In this document: piece after piece, positions 49,105 to 61,600 of the stretch
Layout: each line of letters opens with the position of its first letter
How positions within the stretch are numbered: position 1 is the stretch's first letter
Source: Anarhynchus alexandrinus
Taxonomy: Eukaryota > Chordata > Aves > Charadriiformes > Charadriidae
DNA: 64,000 nucleotides
Assembly: GCA_008711295.1 (NCBI GenBank)
Contig: VUYV01000224.1
Location: 923,420-987,419, forward strand
Reading direction: 5' to 3'
Made by a program: the position numbers and the translations under genes
Notes under the pieces: generated by a model
Database searches by the model: none
What the model was told of the DNA's origin: nothing
What the model saw: the letters and a program-made list of their open reading frames with translations, nothing else

Positions 49105-50477
49105 GTGAGACCCCACACACACACACACAACCCCGGGCGCTCTCTTGGGGTGTCCGTGTCCGTCGCCCCCCAACCCCGGGCCTGAGGCGGGGGCAGCCTC
49201 CCGGGGGCTGCCTCTCCCCGCCCGTGCAGCATCGGGCGGCGCTAACGGCCCCCCCGCGCCGCCGGCGGGCTCCTGGGGGGGGAGTGGGGGGAAGCGGCGC
49301 GGGGTGGGGCCGGCGGGAAGCGGGAACAAAGGCGGAGGGGTGGGGGGCGGTGCGTGGGTAGGGCGGGCGGCCGCGCTCACCGCCCCGTCCCGTGCCGCAG
49401 GGACGCGGAGGACGCCGTCTACGGGCGGGACGGCTACGACTACGATGGGTATCGCCTCCGCGTGGAGTTCCCTCGGAGCGGTCGGGGCACCGGCAGAGGC
49501 GGCGGCGGCGGAGGAGGAGGCGGAGCCCCCCGGGGCAGGTACGGCCCCCCGTCCCGGCGCTCGGAGTACAGAGTGATCGTCTCGGGTGAGTCATTTCTCT
49601 CTCTCGGCCCAAGTGTTCCCCCGGGGTCTCCCAGGCAAGCTTCCCAGTGAGGGGGGATGCAGCTCTGGGTTGTTTCTTAAAAAGCATCGCCTGGTGTAGC
49701 CTGGGAGGAATCTTGTCTGTAGGATGCAAACAGCTCCTTGAGGCAGCCCGTCTGCTTGCTAAATAGTCTCTTTTATTAGCTGCGAGCTGACACTAAAACT
49801 ATAGAAGACGAGAATATAATCCTTTTTTGATGTCTCGCTTTTTATATAGGGCTGCCTCCAAGTGGAAGTTGGCAGGATTTAAAGGATCACATGCGTGAAG
49901 CAGGTGATGTATGTTATGCTGATGTTTTCCGAGATGGCACTGGTGTCGTGGAGTTTGTACGGAAGGAAGATATGACCTACGCTGTGCGAAAACTGGATAA
50001 CACTAAATTTAGATCTCATGAGGTAGGTTTCATACTTACTTTCTTTGGCCAGAATTGGATACAAGGGGCTTAACAATAGGATTTGAAGGTAAGGAACTGT
50101 GGTGTTCATTGTTTATATACAAAGCAGCTAAATAAGTCTGGTCAGTTTGTCAGGAGATGGACTTTAAAGCTTTGATGTCTATTTCCGTGCTGTAGTAAAC
50201 GATATCTTCAGTCTGTCAGCATGCCTAAAAAGATGGCCCTAAAGCCTAGACTTTTCAATCGAAAGTTCTGTCTATTCAATAGGGAGAAACTGCCTACATC
50301 CGTGTTAAAGTTGATGGCCCAAGAAGCCCAAGCTATGGAAGATCTCGGTCACGCAGCCGTAGTCGTAGCAGAAGCCGTAGTCGAAGCAACAGCAGAAGCC
50401 GCAGTTATTCCCCAAGAAGAAGCAGAGGATCTCCACGCTACTCTCCCCGCCACAGCAGATCCCGATCTCGTACATAA
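48911..50477 (+). CDS. SRSF1: SRSF1 (SF2/ASF), serine/arginine-rich splicing factor 1
   Basis: Essential SR protein for constitutive and alternative splicing, export and translation; it shuttles between nucleus and cytoplasm. Coding exons: 48911-49104, 49401-49585, 49850-50022 and 50283-50477, all GT-AG and in frame, giving 248 residues, the same as human. RRM1 lies at about residues 16-91, with RNP2 RIYVGNL and RNP1-like [10 protein letters not shown] glycine-rich hinge follows. The pseudo-RRM (about 120-195) carries the diagnostic SWQDLKDH. The RS domain (about 197-248) reads [12 protein letters not shown]...[16 protein letters not shown] and ends RSRSRT. Differences from human, such as SEYRVIVSG for SENRVVVSG and ADVF for ADVY, are conservative. 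The ATG is the first in a good context (GCCATGT), and the N-terminal [14 protein letters not shown] matches exactly. Confidence 0.97.
49401..49585 (+). CDS. SRSF1: SRSF1 coding exon 2
   Basis: Acceptor GTGCCGCAG, then [20 protein letters not shown], the Gly-rich hinge coded by a GGC/GGA run near 49500-49525, and SEYRVIVSG at the donor TCGG|GTGAGT. Confidence 0.96.
49850..50022 (+). CDS. SRSF1: SRSF1 coding exon 3 (pseudo-RRM)
   Basis: Acceptor TTTATATAG, then [20 protein letters not shown] and a sequence ending in DNTKFRSHE at the donor GAG|GTAGGT. It contains the invariant SWQDLKD of the pseudo-RRM. Confidence 0.96.
50283..50477 (+). CDS. SRSF1: SRSF1 coding exon 4 (RS domain)
   Basis: Acceptor TTCAATAG, then [20 protein letters not shown], the Arg-Ser repeat tract and the terminal RSRSRT, ending with TAA at 50475-50477. 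SRPK/CLK kinases phosphorylate the RS dipeptides in this family. The 3' UTR continues in the same exon. Confidence 0.96.
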   Translation, partial: GETAYIRVKVDGPRSPSYGRSRSRSRSRSRSRSRSNSRSRSYSPRRSRGSPRYSPRHSRSRSRT

Positions 50478-52600
50478 ATGATCACTAGCTCCGATCTTTT
50501 TGTAGAACCCCATGTTGTACACAGTTTTCCTTTACTTAGTACAGTCTTTCATTTATTTTTTTTTTTAATTCAAACTGTTTTATTCAAATTGGCTGAAGTG
50601 TTGAATTGCATTCTTGTGTAAAATCCCTAGTGAGTATTTGCTCCTTAACATCAACATTCCCCTCATGTCTTTGGTAAATTGTATTTTAATTGATGTCAGT
50701 CAGGATTGTTTCAATTTAGTTCTAGTTAAATACCAACATTCTTCGAACTGTGGTATTGCTGTGTAAATGTCTCAGTGTTCAGCTATGGTTTATACGAGCT
50801 GGGGATGTTGGGATGTTTGTGGCTAACTTGTCTCTTCTGGGGGATCTTATATTTTATCTTGCCTTTTCGTGTGTCTTTCTGTAGACATATCTGAAGAGAT
50901 GGATTAAGAATGCTTTGGATTAAAGGATTGTGGAGCACATGTCAATCATTTTAGGATTGTCAAAAGGAGGATTGAGGAGGATCAGATCAATAATGGAGGC
51001 AATGGTATGACTCCAAGTGCTATTGTCACAGATGAACTTGGCAGTATTGACCTTATACTGAGAGACAGGCTAATTGAGTACGTGCACCTACGTGTCACTT
51101 CAGGCATGTTCTAGTTACTGCAGACTACAATTGCTCTTTTCTTTATAACTTTTTTTTGGGCAATTGTGGCTAAGTACTTGCTTTTGTAATTATCTTACTC
51201 CATTCTAGTTTTTTAAAGGAGTAAACCGGGACGGGGGTGGGAGTATTGGTTTCCTTTGTCATGCAGCATTTGGTTACAAGTGTTAATGTTAATGTAGTAT
51301 TTGTACACTTGTAGTAGATCAAGGGTATCTTTAAATCAGAGTATAATATCAATACTGCTAAAATCTGCATGTCCTCTGTGTGACTGATACAGCGTTGCTA
51401 TTTCATTTTTTTTAAGTATCAGAATGAAAGGAAAAATAGAAAACCTAGTTGGGAATAATTTCTTAAGTCTCAAGCCCTGCCCCCTCAGACTAATTCACAA
51501 TTGACTCACCGATATGTTTGAAAACTCTGGTTAGTTAATTTTGTTACCTTCCAGCTGGGAGTGCTAGCTATAGATTAGACATACAGTAGGTGGATAGCTT
51601 TAGCAGTAAGCTTTTCCAGTTTCATAAACATTTTTTGCAACCACAAAACCTGTAGCACACCACCGTACGAGCAATGAGTATGTTGGCATATTCAGTTGAC
51701 ATATTGTAAATATTACGATGTTTCCTCCAAATAGTAATTAACATTTCTAAAAATTATCTGAGCATCACCATTCAAAAGTTTGTTTTGGGGAATTGATAGT
51801 TATTAATGTACATCTGTATTAATTGATGGCAAACATAACTGATCATTCCCCAGAATCCTATTTTTTCATTACAGTATCTAACTTTTTGCCTCCTCTTTTT
51901 TGGTTTTGCTGGTTATAAAGGTTTGGATTGGAGAGGGCTCACTGGATCCCAATCCTTGGAGCTGGATCATTGGATTCAAATCATAATGTGGATAGGATAG
52001 GGAGGCTGAATTACAAGGATTCATGGAGCGGGATCAAATTACCAGGAACATAGGAGTGGATTCCTGCCCCAACCAAACCGCATTCGTGTGGATTTTTTTA
52101 TTCAACTCAATTGGCTATTCCAAAGATATTTTTTTTTTCTCCTATTTTTGACGATTGGAGCCCTTAAGATGCACGATGGAGTTTTTCATTTTTTTGGTAA
52201 AAGGAGCAAAGCGAGGACCTGGAGAGGTACGCTGGAGCAATCTCCTTGGAAGGATTCAGCACGAGTAGATGGTAAACGTTAAAGGGGAAAAAAGGGGGGT
52301 TTGTTTAAAAAAAAAAAAGTAAATAAGTCATTTCTCTAAATTTAAAGACAAAAATTGGAGTTAAAGATTAAGTAGGTTTTCAATTGGCTATTGCCTTTTT
52401 TCTTTGACGAATAAAATTTTTAAAAAAACATGCATGGTTGTCATCATTTGTTGCTAAGAGTCTTAGTCTTTGCTTGCCACTGTAGCATTGTTTAAATCGC
52501 AAGTTTTCAGACAAAAGGCTTTTGTGTTCAACAGAGATGTAGTGTTTCACAGGAAGCGCTGATGTTTGAGCTTCTCCTAAATAAAGGATCAGTTCCCTGG
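50478..52600 (+). other. SRSF1: SRSF1 3' UTR with two poly(A) signals
   Basis: AT-rich, without coding potential. AATAAA lies at 52410-52415 (followed by AATTTTTAAAAA) and at 52580-52585. Two clusters of GGA words lie at 50900-51006 and 51919-52060. An acceptor-like TTTCTGTAG at about 50875-50884 could end a 3' UTR intron. Human SRSF1 has conserved, alternatively spliced 3' UTR sequence used for self-regulation; that parallel is from knowledge, not from alignment. Confidence 0.75.
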
Positions 52601-55600
52601 GAAATGGGTGGAATTTATTCTATGAGTAGGGGAAAAGAAAGAATTCTCACTGCTTAAAAGAGGATACTTAATATTAATGTTGCTGCTAATGATACTGTTC
52701 TAAAGAAATCACAAAGGGGAAAACGTGAGATTAATCAGGCTCAGCACTCCCCCCACGATCCTCTTGAAAATAAATGTGGGTAGAACCGGTGTGTATAAAC
52801 CTTCCCGGTGCCTGCGGTCTCGAGTGTCGGTGGACTGGAGGCAGCGTGCAGGAGGCGAGTAATGATGCGGGTTATTAACGAGATGGGTTATTAGCGGCAG
52901 GTCGCTGAGTGTGATCGCTGAGCCGTTGCTGCTGGCGTAGGCGCGGGGTAATCGCACCCCTGCGGCGTGTGGAGCTTGAGGCCAGGCTGGAAACGCGGCA
53001 CCTTCCCCGGGGGAGTATTCTCATTGCTTAATAGGAAGCATGTGACTACTCCTTTGGTCGTCTGATGAAATGACATTGATTATGTTGGAATATGTTTTAA
53101 TTTGCAGTGAATTAAAGAGTGAAGTGTCAGCACAGAGCAGAAAGGTGTTTCTTTCTGCACAATGTAGTGGCCACTTTGTGGGACTGTCGTGGGGAGTGAC
53201 CAGGTTAATGTTTAAATAGGGTGCGTGTGTAAACAGCCTACTCATTGCCTTTCGGCGGTGGATGACTGTAGGTTGCTTCTGTGTGGCAGGGAAATGTAGC
53301 ATCCTGTGTGGAGCCGGGCAGGAGGGTTGCTTTATGGTAAGACGGGATTTGTGTTTGGGGCAGGATTAGCAAATTTGGGGGTTGAGCGTGGTGTGCATAA
53401 GACCCTGAAGGGTGCTGCGTGCGGTGCCAGACAGTGGTTTCTTACAAAGTGGTGTTCCCCTGCAAAATGCTGTATTGCCAAAGATGTGTATATGAGATGT
53501 ACTTTTTTTCCCCAAAATTATGAAGTCCTGATAGCAAAGCACTGTATTTGGGGGGGAAGGTAAAAGCTGTTGTGGACAGAACAGACCGAGGTGCTGGAGT
53601 GGCTGTGGGATGTTGCCAGATGGGAAGAAAAGGTGAAGGGCTGTGGAGATGAGTGGGGCAAGTTGGGGGAGCGTGAAGGTGGGGTGGCTTCTGCAGAAAG
53701 GTTCATTTGTCAGGGGGGTGGGAAGTTGGGAAGCGGAGTGGGCAACGCATGCTGGGCAGTACATCGGGGTGTGCTGTTGAGGAAAGGGGAAGATTGGTCC
53801 AAAAACCCCCAAACCCTTATGGGCATTGATCAGTTCTGTCGCCTGCGTTCAAGAAAGGGGAACAGTTTTAAAGCACAGGTTGTGAGTGTGCTCAGGAAGG
53901 TGAAATGTTTTCTTTCACAAAAGGAGACCTGAAGAGTTTGGTTTGACTGAAGTGGTATTTGGAGAGGATTGCTTTCTGACTGCGCAGGGGTTGGGAAGAA
54001 AGTAAACTTCACGGGGGGGAGGAAGAGCGGAGGAGGCTGGGACCTCGGTAGGTGAAGGGGTTGCAGTCTGCTCTCTGAAATAGGAGTGAGTTCTGACCCA
54101 GAGGGTCCAGGCAGAGCCAGTGATTCTAAGCAAGTTCATAAGGAGCTAATTAACGTGCTGGAGCACTAATTCAAGGGGTGGTTCAGCTGACTTCAAGACA
54201 CGGGAGTACCTGTAGAAGCTGTAACGTTAGAGGTGCAGGAAGGCTTAAAAAAAATGTCGGGCTGGGTCCTGGCACTGGAGAGCTGGCGAGGGGCGTGCGC
54301 GGAGAGGGTTGGTGCTCCGGCTCTGGTTCCGCTGTGAGCGGCTGAGCTGTGTGAGTGGGAAATACTTGACAATTGTTTGCTTGGGAGATTGTCTCAAAGT
54401 GGTTTGCAGCTGTAGTAAACATCACCCCACCGAAAGGCCGTTTCCCCCCGCCGGGGGGAGCACGGGAGGGCACTGAACTCTGCCGAGGAGGAGGTGGTGA
54501 CACCGGCCTTTCTCTCTGCGTTGGGATTTGTGGACCTTGTCACCTTCGTGCAAAGCTCCTTAACAACCTGGTGGGCATCGTACCTCTGCAAGAAGGCTGC
54601 TGATCCTCTCTCTTAAGTGGAAAGGCCGTGTTTTCATTTCACTTGGAAAACAGAAGGGAATGGAGCTCTCCTGAAGTTCTTTTTCTCGTTTTGGCTTTCT
54701 GCACCGAGGGGAGAGAGGTTGGGTCACCACCGTGGACAACCTGCTGGTCCGTGTTCCTGCCGCTCCGCGTCTGCCCCAGCGTCGTGCGTGCTGTCACCAG
54801 CCGTTCCCTTTGTTCTCCCGTGTGTACCCCATGACGCTCTTCAGCGCTGGTGTTTGTAAAGCGCTTTGAGATCCTGTAATAAAACTGTTCCCGGTGCGGA
54901 GCTCTGGTGCGTTTCATGCCTCTGGACCTTTTTTCCTGCAAAATCTCTTCTGTCGTCGTACTGCTAACAGCAGGCTTGGAGCAGTTGGTGGAGTAGGAAA
55001 GCCCACTTCACTGGGGGAACCCGGGCTTTCCCCAAGCGCCTTGGGTTTTAATTTCTTGTTCTCCTCCACAGCAGCCAGTGTTGTTCGCTGTCTTTGGGGG
55101 AGTATCATGTTCTCCGATTGACGTAATGGACTTTACAAATAGAGGAATTAAATTAATATCTCGGAAACGTGCTATGAACCGGTTTTGATAGTGCTGGGAG
55201 AGGTTAGGTGGGGGAGTCTGTGCCTTATGACATAGTCTGTTTTTAATTGCACCACATCTCTATGAGTTTGTTAACTTTGTTACTGAGCTGGTTGGGAGTG
55301 AGATGAGTGGTGGGAGCTGTTGCTCCTGCCAGGTGCGGCCCGGGGAGCCCCGCGCCACCTCCTCCCCTTTGGCTTCTGGGGCTGTGCATGAAAATGAACC
55401 GGAGTCAGCGCTGCCTTAACTTCCCCCCTGGGGAATGCTGGCTTCCAGGCACGCACCTCGCGAGTCATCTGCTCGCCCAGCTCTGGCTGTTGGGTAAAAC
55501 TCGCTTAAATTTATTTTAACGTCTTGCATAAATTAGTGGAAGCAGGTTTGGCTGGAAGGCAGCAGTCAGAGCACGTTAACTGTTCTGCCGGCCCTTGTTC

Positions 55601-58600
55601 CGGGAACGGATTTTGTAGGATTTAAGCAGACCAAAACCGAGGCACCAAGTGTCATTTTTATGAACGTGTTCTTCCCAAAACTCAATGTTTTTGAGAGTCC
55701 ACTGGCTCTGAAGAAAATGGAAAAGGCTAGTAATTGGAAGGTGGAAAACCTTTTGTTGAGGAGGAGGGGGCAACACGACTTAACCCCCTTTCCTAAACCA
55801 GTTTTCCCTCTCAAGGACAGAAGCGGGTGAGTTTCTGGGCCGGTTGCGTGTCCCCGGTGGAATCGGGCAGGTGCGGTGTTACCTCCCCGGCGCCCGGCAG
55901 CTCTCCGCCGTTCGTGCGCGGGGAATCTGCCTTTTCAGAGGCTCCTGCGCTTCCCATAGTGCCGCTTTGTTGGCACACTGAGGGCAATTGTCCGCCCCGG
56001 GGCTGTGTGGCCCCTCTGTCCTGCCCTCGGCCGGCGCAGCTGCCCGGCGGCGCGCAGCACCATACTGCCTCCATTGTGCAAACCGTTGGGGAAGTGCAGC
56101 AGGGAGGGAGGGAATCTGTCTGTAATCGCTCATCGTACCGATAGCGGAGTGCTTAATAAAACTAACGTTAGTGCTGAAATAAAAATGGCTAGAAAACCTG
56201 TGGTTTTTCCTCGAAACCACAGTTTGGTTTTTTTGTTTGTTTGTTTTGTTTTGGGTTTTTTTTTTTTAAGAGAAACTTCTGCTTTAGAAGAGCAGACTCA
56301 TTCATCGATCTGTTCGCGTTAGTTGTGGCTGGAGATTTCTTACTCCTGATAACAGCAGATAGCTGTTAGCTGTACAGCAAAATTATAGTCATTTCTGGCT
56401 TGGCTAAAAATAGCTACAGCTTTGGTAAGAGTCCACTATGCCGAGTGCAAGATAATCCTCGCTGCACCTGCACAGTGAAGAGCAGTTTATCTTGACTTGC
56501 AGCTGAAGCTGTTTCAAATATCTGAATTTAAAGGAAAAAAAAAAAACAACCAACCAAACCAACCAGATTCCAGGAAGTTCCCCGTGTAACAAATATTCCC
56601 TAAAAATCCCTTTCCCGCACGCCTGAAGAAGGCGAGTGAGTCAGACTGCAGAGCCTGACGTACCCACTTGTGCTGTGCGCTCCTCGCCGCGCTTTGTCTC
56701 GCCCTGGCAGCGCCGCGGGACGGGCACGGAGCCCGGCGGCACCGCGGGACGGGCACGGAGCCTCCCCTGGCCCCGGGTCGGTGCGGGGGTCCGGGCTCAG
56801 CCTGCCGCTCATCCCCTCCCAAGCGGAGGGCTGCGCGTGTGTGTGCAACAGTTGTAGGGCTATTAACATCATTTTCTGCACTAATTTGTGTAATCATTAA
56901 AGAGTTGAGAAGGGCATTGTTCACATGAGTAATTACCTCTGATTTCTAATAGCTCTAATTCATCCTTTAAGTGAGTTTCATATTTCTGTGAGTCAGCTAA
57001 CGATTCACGCTTCGGGTATAATATTTTTTTTGGAAAAAAATACCCGTTTCTTGCATGACTTGGTTGCACTCCGCGAAGCTGATGACGTGATGGATCCTGA
57101 CGAGCTTAGACCACGCAGATGTCTACCTGGGAAGATTTGCCAGCGTGGACCCGGCGCTGGACTGGCTCCCGCGGCGGGGACGGTGCCGAGTGTTTTTTAC
57201 CCGCTGGGATGCCGAGAGGCTGTGGAAAGCAGCTGCCTCCAGCACGCCAGCGGAAATTTAGAAATGAGAAACTTGGCAGATTGCTGAACTCTTGGGTATT
57301 TTCCTTCTGACAAAGGGCAGGTCTGTATTTTTCTAGTGATTTTTCTTTTCTTTTTTTTTTTTGGATACAGTTTTAAACTTGGGAAAAAAACTTCCTCTGC
57401 GCTCAGCTCTGCGTTGGAGTTGACTCTGCCTCCTCTGGCCACGTTGCCGTTCCTTCCCCGCGCGCGTGCGTGTGTTTTAAAGCGCACGCCGGAGCAGCTG
57501 CGGGTTGCGGGCGGGAGGGAAGGCGCGGGGAGCATCCATCCCCCTGCCAGACGATGCGGGACCTTTTTCCCCGCTGATACCGAAATTCCTTTGAGCCGGA
57601 GCTGCCTGGGTGCTCGGTTCGGCAGCGGTCGGTGGGTATCTCCGAAGATTTTGTTCACCCACTTGGAAATACGGTGCGGAGTTGGTTCCTTGGCCGGCGG
57701 GAGNCGATGCTGGATGCTCATCCCCCCGCAGCATCAGCTGAGCGATGCAAACGAATGCGCAAACATTGATCCTTTTGGAGCCGATCCATAGCTGCCAAAC
57801 GAGATTAAATAACACCCGGGTCCTCGGGTAAATAGCAAAAAAAATAAAGAAAACGGGGCAGGGTCTTGGCAAAGGCACAAGTGGGTCCTTGGGGGACCGC
57901 GGCCATTTAGCCGGGTATTAATCCCCGCCATCCCCATTCCCTTCCCTGAAGGATTTCCGAGCTCTTCGCCGCTATTAATCGCAGCGGCCCTGCAGGGGAA
58001 GGTAATGCAGCATTATCCGCGTTTTCCAGCTGTGGTTGGGGAGGAGGGAGGCAGCCGGCTTGCCCGAGCTTTGCCGTGTGTCAGTGAAAGATCAGGGATT
58101 AGCGCTAGGATTTCCTCGCCGGCTCGGCTGCTCTAATTCAGTGGCCGTGTTTTTCCCTAAATGCACTGACCTTATGTGCCTGCTGCCGTACATCCCGTGC
58201 CCAGGAGGAGCCGGGGGCAGATGGTGGGAAGGGGAGCGAGGCAGAAGCGGATGTTTCCCTGCAGTCCGCGGCCCCGCAGGAATTATTACTAAAAATGGTC
58301 ACTGGTGATTAACCGGAGGAGCGCGCCGCAAAGTAATTGGTACGCGCTCTGTCTCGGGAAGTTTTCAAATCAAACTGTGGGTGCTTTTCTGGAGAGCGGC
58401 GGTTGCTCAAAGGCAAAGTGCCGCGGGCGGTGCGGGGCGGACGGTGCAGCCGGGCAGGGGTCGGTGAGCACCCGCCAGCAGGTCTCCGAAACATCCTTGT
58501 GCAAAATAGAAAACACATGTCTTTATGTAAACCGTATATAAATCATCTATATAAGCGTAGAACTGAGTATTTGATGTTAAGAGTGCACAATCCGCACTGC

Positions 58601-61600
58601 GTGGCATCAGTGCCCCGGCACTGTGCACCCCTCCGTGTGCCGGCTGCCGCGGGGCGTCCCCCACGTGTGCACCCGCCATGGGCAGCAGCAGACGGGCAGC
58701 CCCGTTTTTGGGACACAGGCAGTAATTTTGCAGGTGCCTGAGGAGAGCGGCAAAGCCAGCAGCCCATCCCCGGGGCCAGCGTGGCGAGCGGCAGGGAGGG
58801 CAGCTCTTCCGCCCCGTCGGCGCGGTGGATGACAGCAGCCACTTTGTGGGGGGGAAAAAAATAAAAAAAGTTGTGATGGAGATAACCAAAATAATAACAA
58901 AAGGCCAGTGGGTGCTCGCGGCGCGGGGCAGCTCGGCCGCTCAAGGTGCCAAGCAGAGATTAGCTCCGGCGCAGCTGAGGACAAGGAGGTGGGAAGAGAT
59001 AACGCCACTTTCCCGGCGCGCTGCCCGCCGGCGGCAGGGCTAAACATAGCCGGGCTCCTCCTCGGCCGCGGCTCGCTGGCCGCCGTCCCGCAGGCCGCGC
59101 TGGCCGGAAGCACCGAGCATCTCCCGCGCGGCCGTGGCGCGCGGCGGGCTGGGGGGGAAGCGGAGGAGCCGTGGAGGATGCGAGCCAGCCCCCGGCGGGG
59201 CTGCGTGCCGGGGAAAGGCTGCGGGAAAGCGGGAACGCGCCTGCCGCGGCACCGCGGGGAGAGGGCACAGTGCCGGATTCACGGGGACGGCAAAGATTGG
59301 GGAGGATGATGAAATCCCGGGGAAGGCAGAGAGGGTTTCCCGTAGCAGGTGCGGCAGCGTGGCCGAGGGGGGACAGCGGGGGCACCCGCAGGGAGGGAAG
59401 AGCTCAGAACAGCACGGAGGGGAGCGAGCGCTGCGGGGCTGTTTGGCACGGGAACACTTGAAAGCACGGAGCAGCCGTAACACTCCCACTTGTCCTGCCT
59501 GGCGGGGGCACGGGCATCACCCGGCTCTCGGCAAGTGCGCAGTGGGAGCTGACAGCGGCTCCGTACGGACCGGGAGGTGTCCCCCTGCCAGGACAGCGTG
59601 TGGCCCTTGTGGCACCACGACTCCACCACCATGGGCATCACACTGGCTTTTCCAGTTTCCCTCCTCACCTCCTTTCGCGTTGCCACTGTAGCCACGCACA
59701 CCTCAAAGTTTGGTGCCAAAAACACGAAAACAGAGAGGAGCGGCACTCGGCAATCCCTGCTGAGCCCCGCTAACGAGGCTCCTTCCCTTTGAGTAGCTTC
59801 TTGCTGCCTCTCCATTGATTGTCATAGTGCCTTTCTGCGGTGATTCAGCCAAGCTGGCTGGTAATTTCCTGCATCATATTTTCCTCTTTTGAAAAGTGGA
59901 GCGATCTTTCAGATGCGCTAATTACAAGAAGGCGACGGTGCTCTCCGCAGTGGCAGCGCTCCGGCCGAGCCCCGGGGCAGATGAGTGTGGCGGCCCCGGC
60001 GTGGCACGGGCAGGTCACCACTGCCACCGCTGCCCGAGGCCATGGGACGGAGGGTGGGATGGGTGGCGGTGGGCTCGCGTGGTAGTGGAGCTGACGACTG
60101 TGGGCGAGAGATTTCCCCTTCCCTCTGCCCAGAAATCAGCTCTGCCCCCACAGCACCTTCCACCCGGGTTTTGGTGCAGGTCAGGGACACACTGGCCAGC
60201 GGGCGCTGGGCAGAGGGATGCGGTGGGATGCTCTTTGGGGAACCGAATTATCCCCCGGCGTGAGCTGGCACGGGACGGCCGTGCTGCCCGGGAGGCTGTC
60301 CCGCCAGCGGCAGCGGCTTTGCAGTGGGCACACGCTCTGCTTCAACCTGTGCTTCCCAGGGACATCCTTTACTGCCTCTTTTCAGCTTCCCTGAGCAGTT
60401 TGAGAGGGAAGTCGAGGCTGCGAAGAGAGAAAACGCAGAAGACATGAAGTTGGGAGGCAGCTGAAGGGAAACTGCCCGCGGGGAGCACATTCTCGGTAAC
60501 GTCGCTGCAGCTTATTTACACACTCGAGGGCTCTTCAGCCCCACGGAGCTGTGAAATTCAAAGCACGCCGCGTCGCTCGGGGAGCAGAGCACAAACAGAA
60601 AGGGGCTCCTCTAAAGCTGAAATATTTGACAACAATTTCTATTCTTAGCGATGCAAGCGCGCGCTCGCCGAACGAAACCAGAGCACGGCGTGTCAGCCGG
60701 CAGGCAGGGGCTGGGGGAACGCGCTGCGGGTTTGAAGGTCCCGGGTGAGGAGGGTGCAGGGGTGCATCCCCCCCTATGCCCAGCCCGACTCAGCCGCGCT
60801 GCAACCGTGGGAGATGGGCAGAAGACAGGAGGAAAGCAAGTTACGGTTTTATCGCTCACGTCCCACTACGGGTCCTAACACGCAGGGCACTTCTGCAAGG
60901 ATAACGGGATCAAACGGGCAGAGTTTCCATGGTCCTTCCGGGGTTCGCGGAGGGGACTTGTGTCCCCCTGCCCTGCCCGGCTTCCCCGAGCAGGCAGGAC
61001 AGCTAATGGAGCCTGTGCAAATAGGCACTTTATTAACTGTTTCGTGGCTGAGCACGCTGGAGGAAACACCTCTTCTCTGTACGAGTCGCGCCACGAGGTG
61101 GGTTTGACAAATTAACCCTGGGTATTGCTTCTTCCGGAGGCGGACATCCCCGGGGAGCCACGTGCCGGGTGGCAGGAGGGCACACGAGCGGCCAAGGGAT
61201 GCACGAGGGTTTTGGCAGTGCCGGCATCGGGCAGAGCACGGCTGCAGCACCGAGGGGCAGCCCCAGCGCTGCCCTCACCCCTGGGAGGCTCCCCACGTCG
61301 GGCCTGGGCACGGGCACCGGACGTGGGGGACACCCCGGCAGCATTCCCGTCCTTCCCAACAACGCGGGAAGCACTGAGGAAGAGAGGAGGGAAGATTTTC
61401 GTTAGAAAAGGCAGGAAAGAGCTGCCTCGGGATGGTGGTAAATGGGCCACACGGTTCCCACTGCCCTAGAAACTCCCGTCGCACGCTCGCCGCGGGTACC
61501 GGCGCGGCAGCAGGGTGGCTGCTGATGCTATCGCTGTCCCAGCTCGATGACTAAGGGAGCTGGAAGGTATAAATTAAATAACACAACACTTCAAGCCACC

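Noticed and set aside
48629..49729. Minus-strand open frame of 366 codons opposite SRSF1 exons 1-2
   Set aside because: It runs across SRSF1 exon 1, intron 1 and exon 2 on the opposite strand, is Arg/Pro/Gly-rich from GC bias, and resembles nothing known.
57704..57704. Fifth single N as another false join
   Set aside because: Its flanks show no duplicated sequence; it may be one unresolved base or an ordinary gap.
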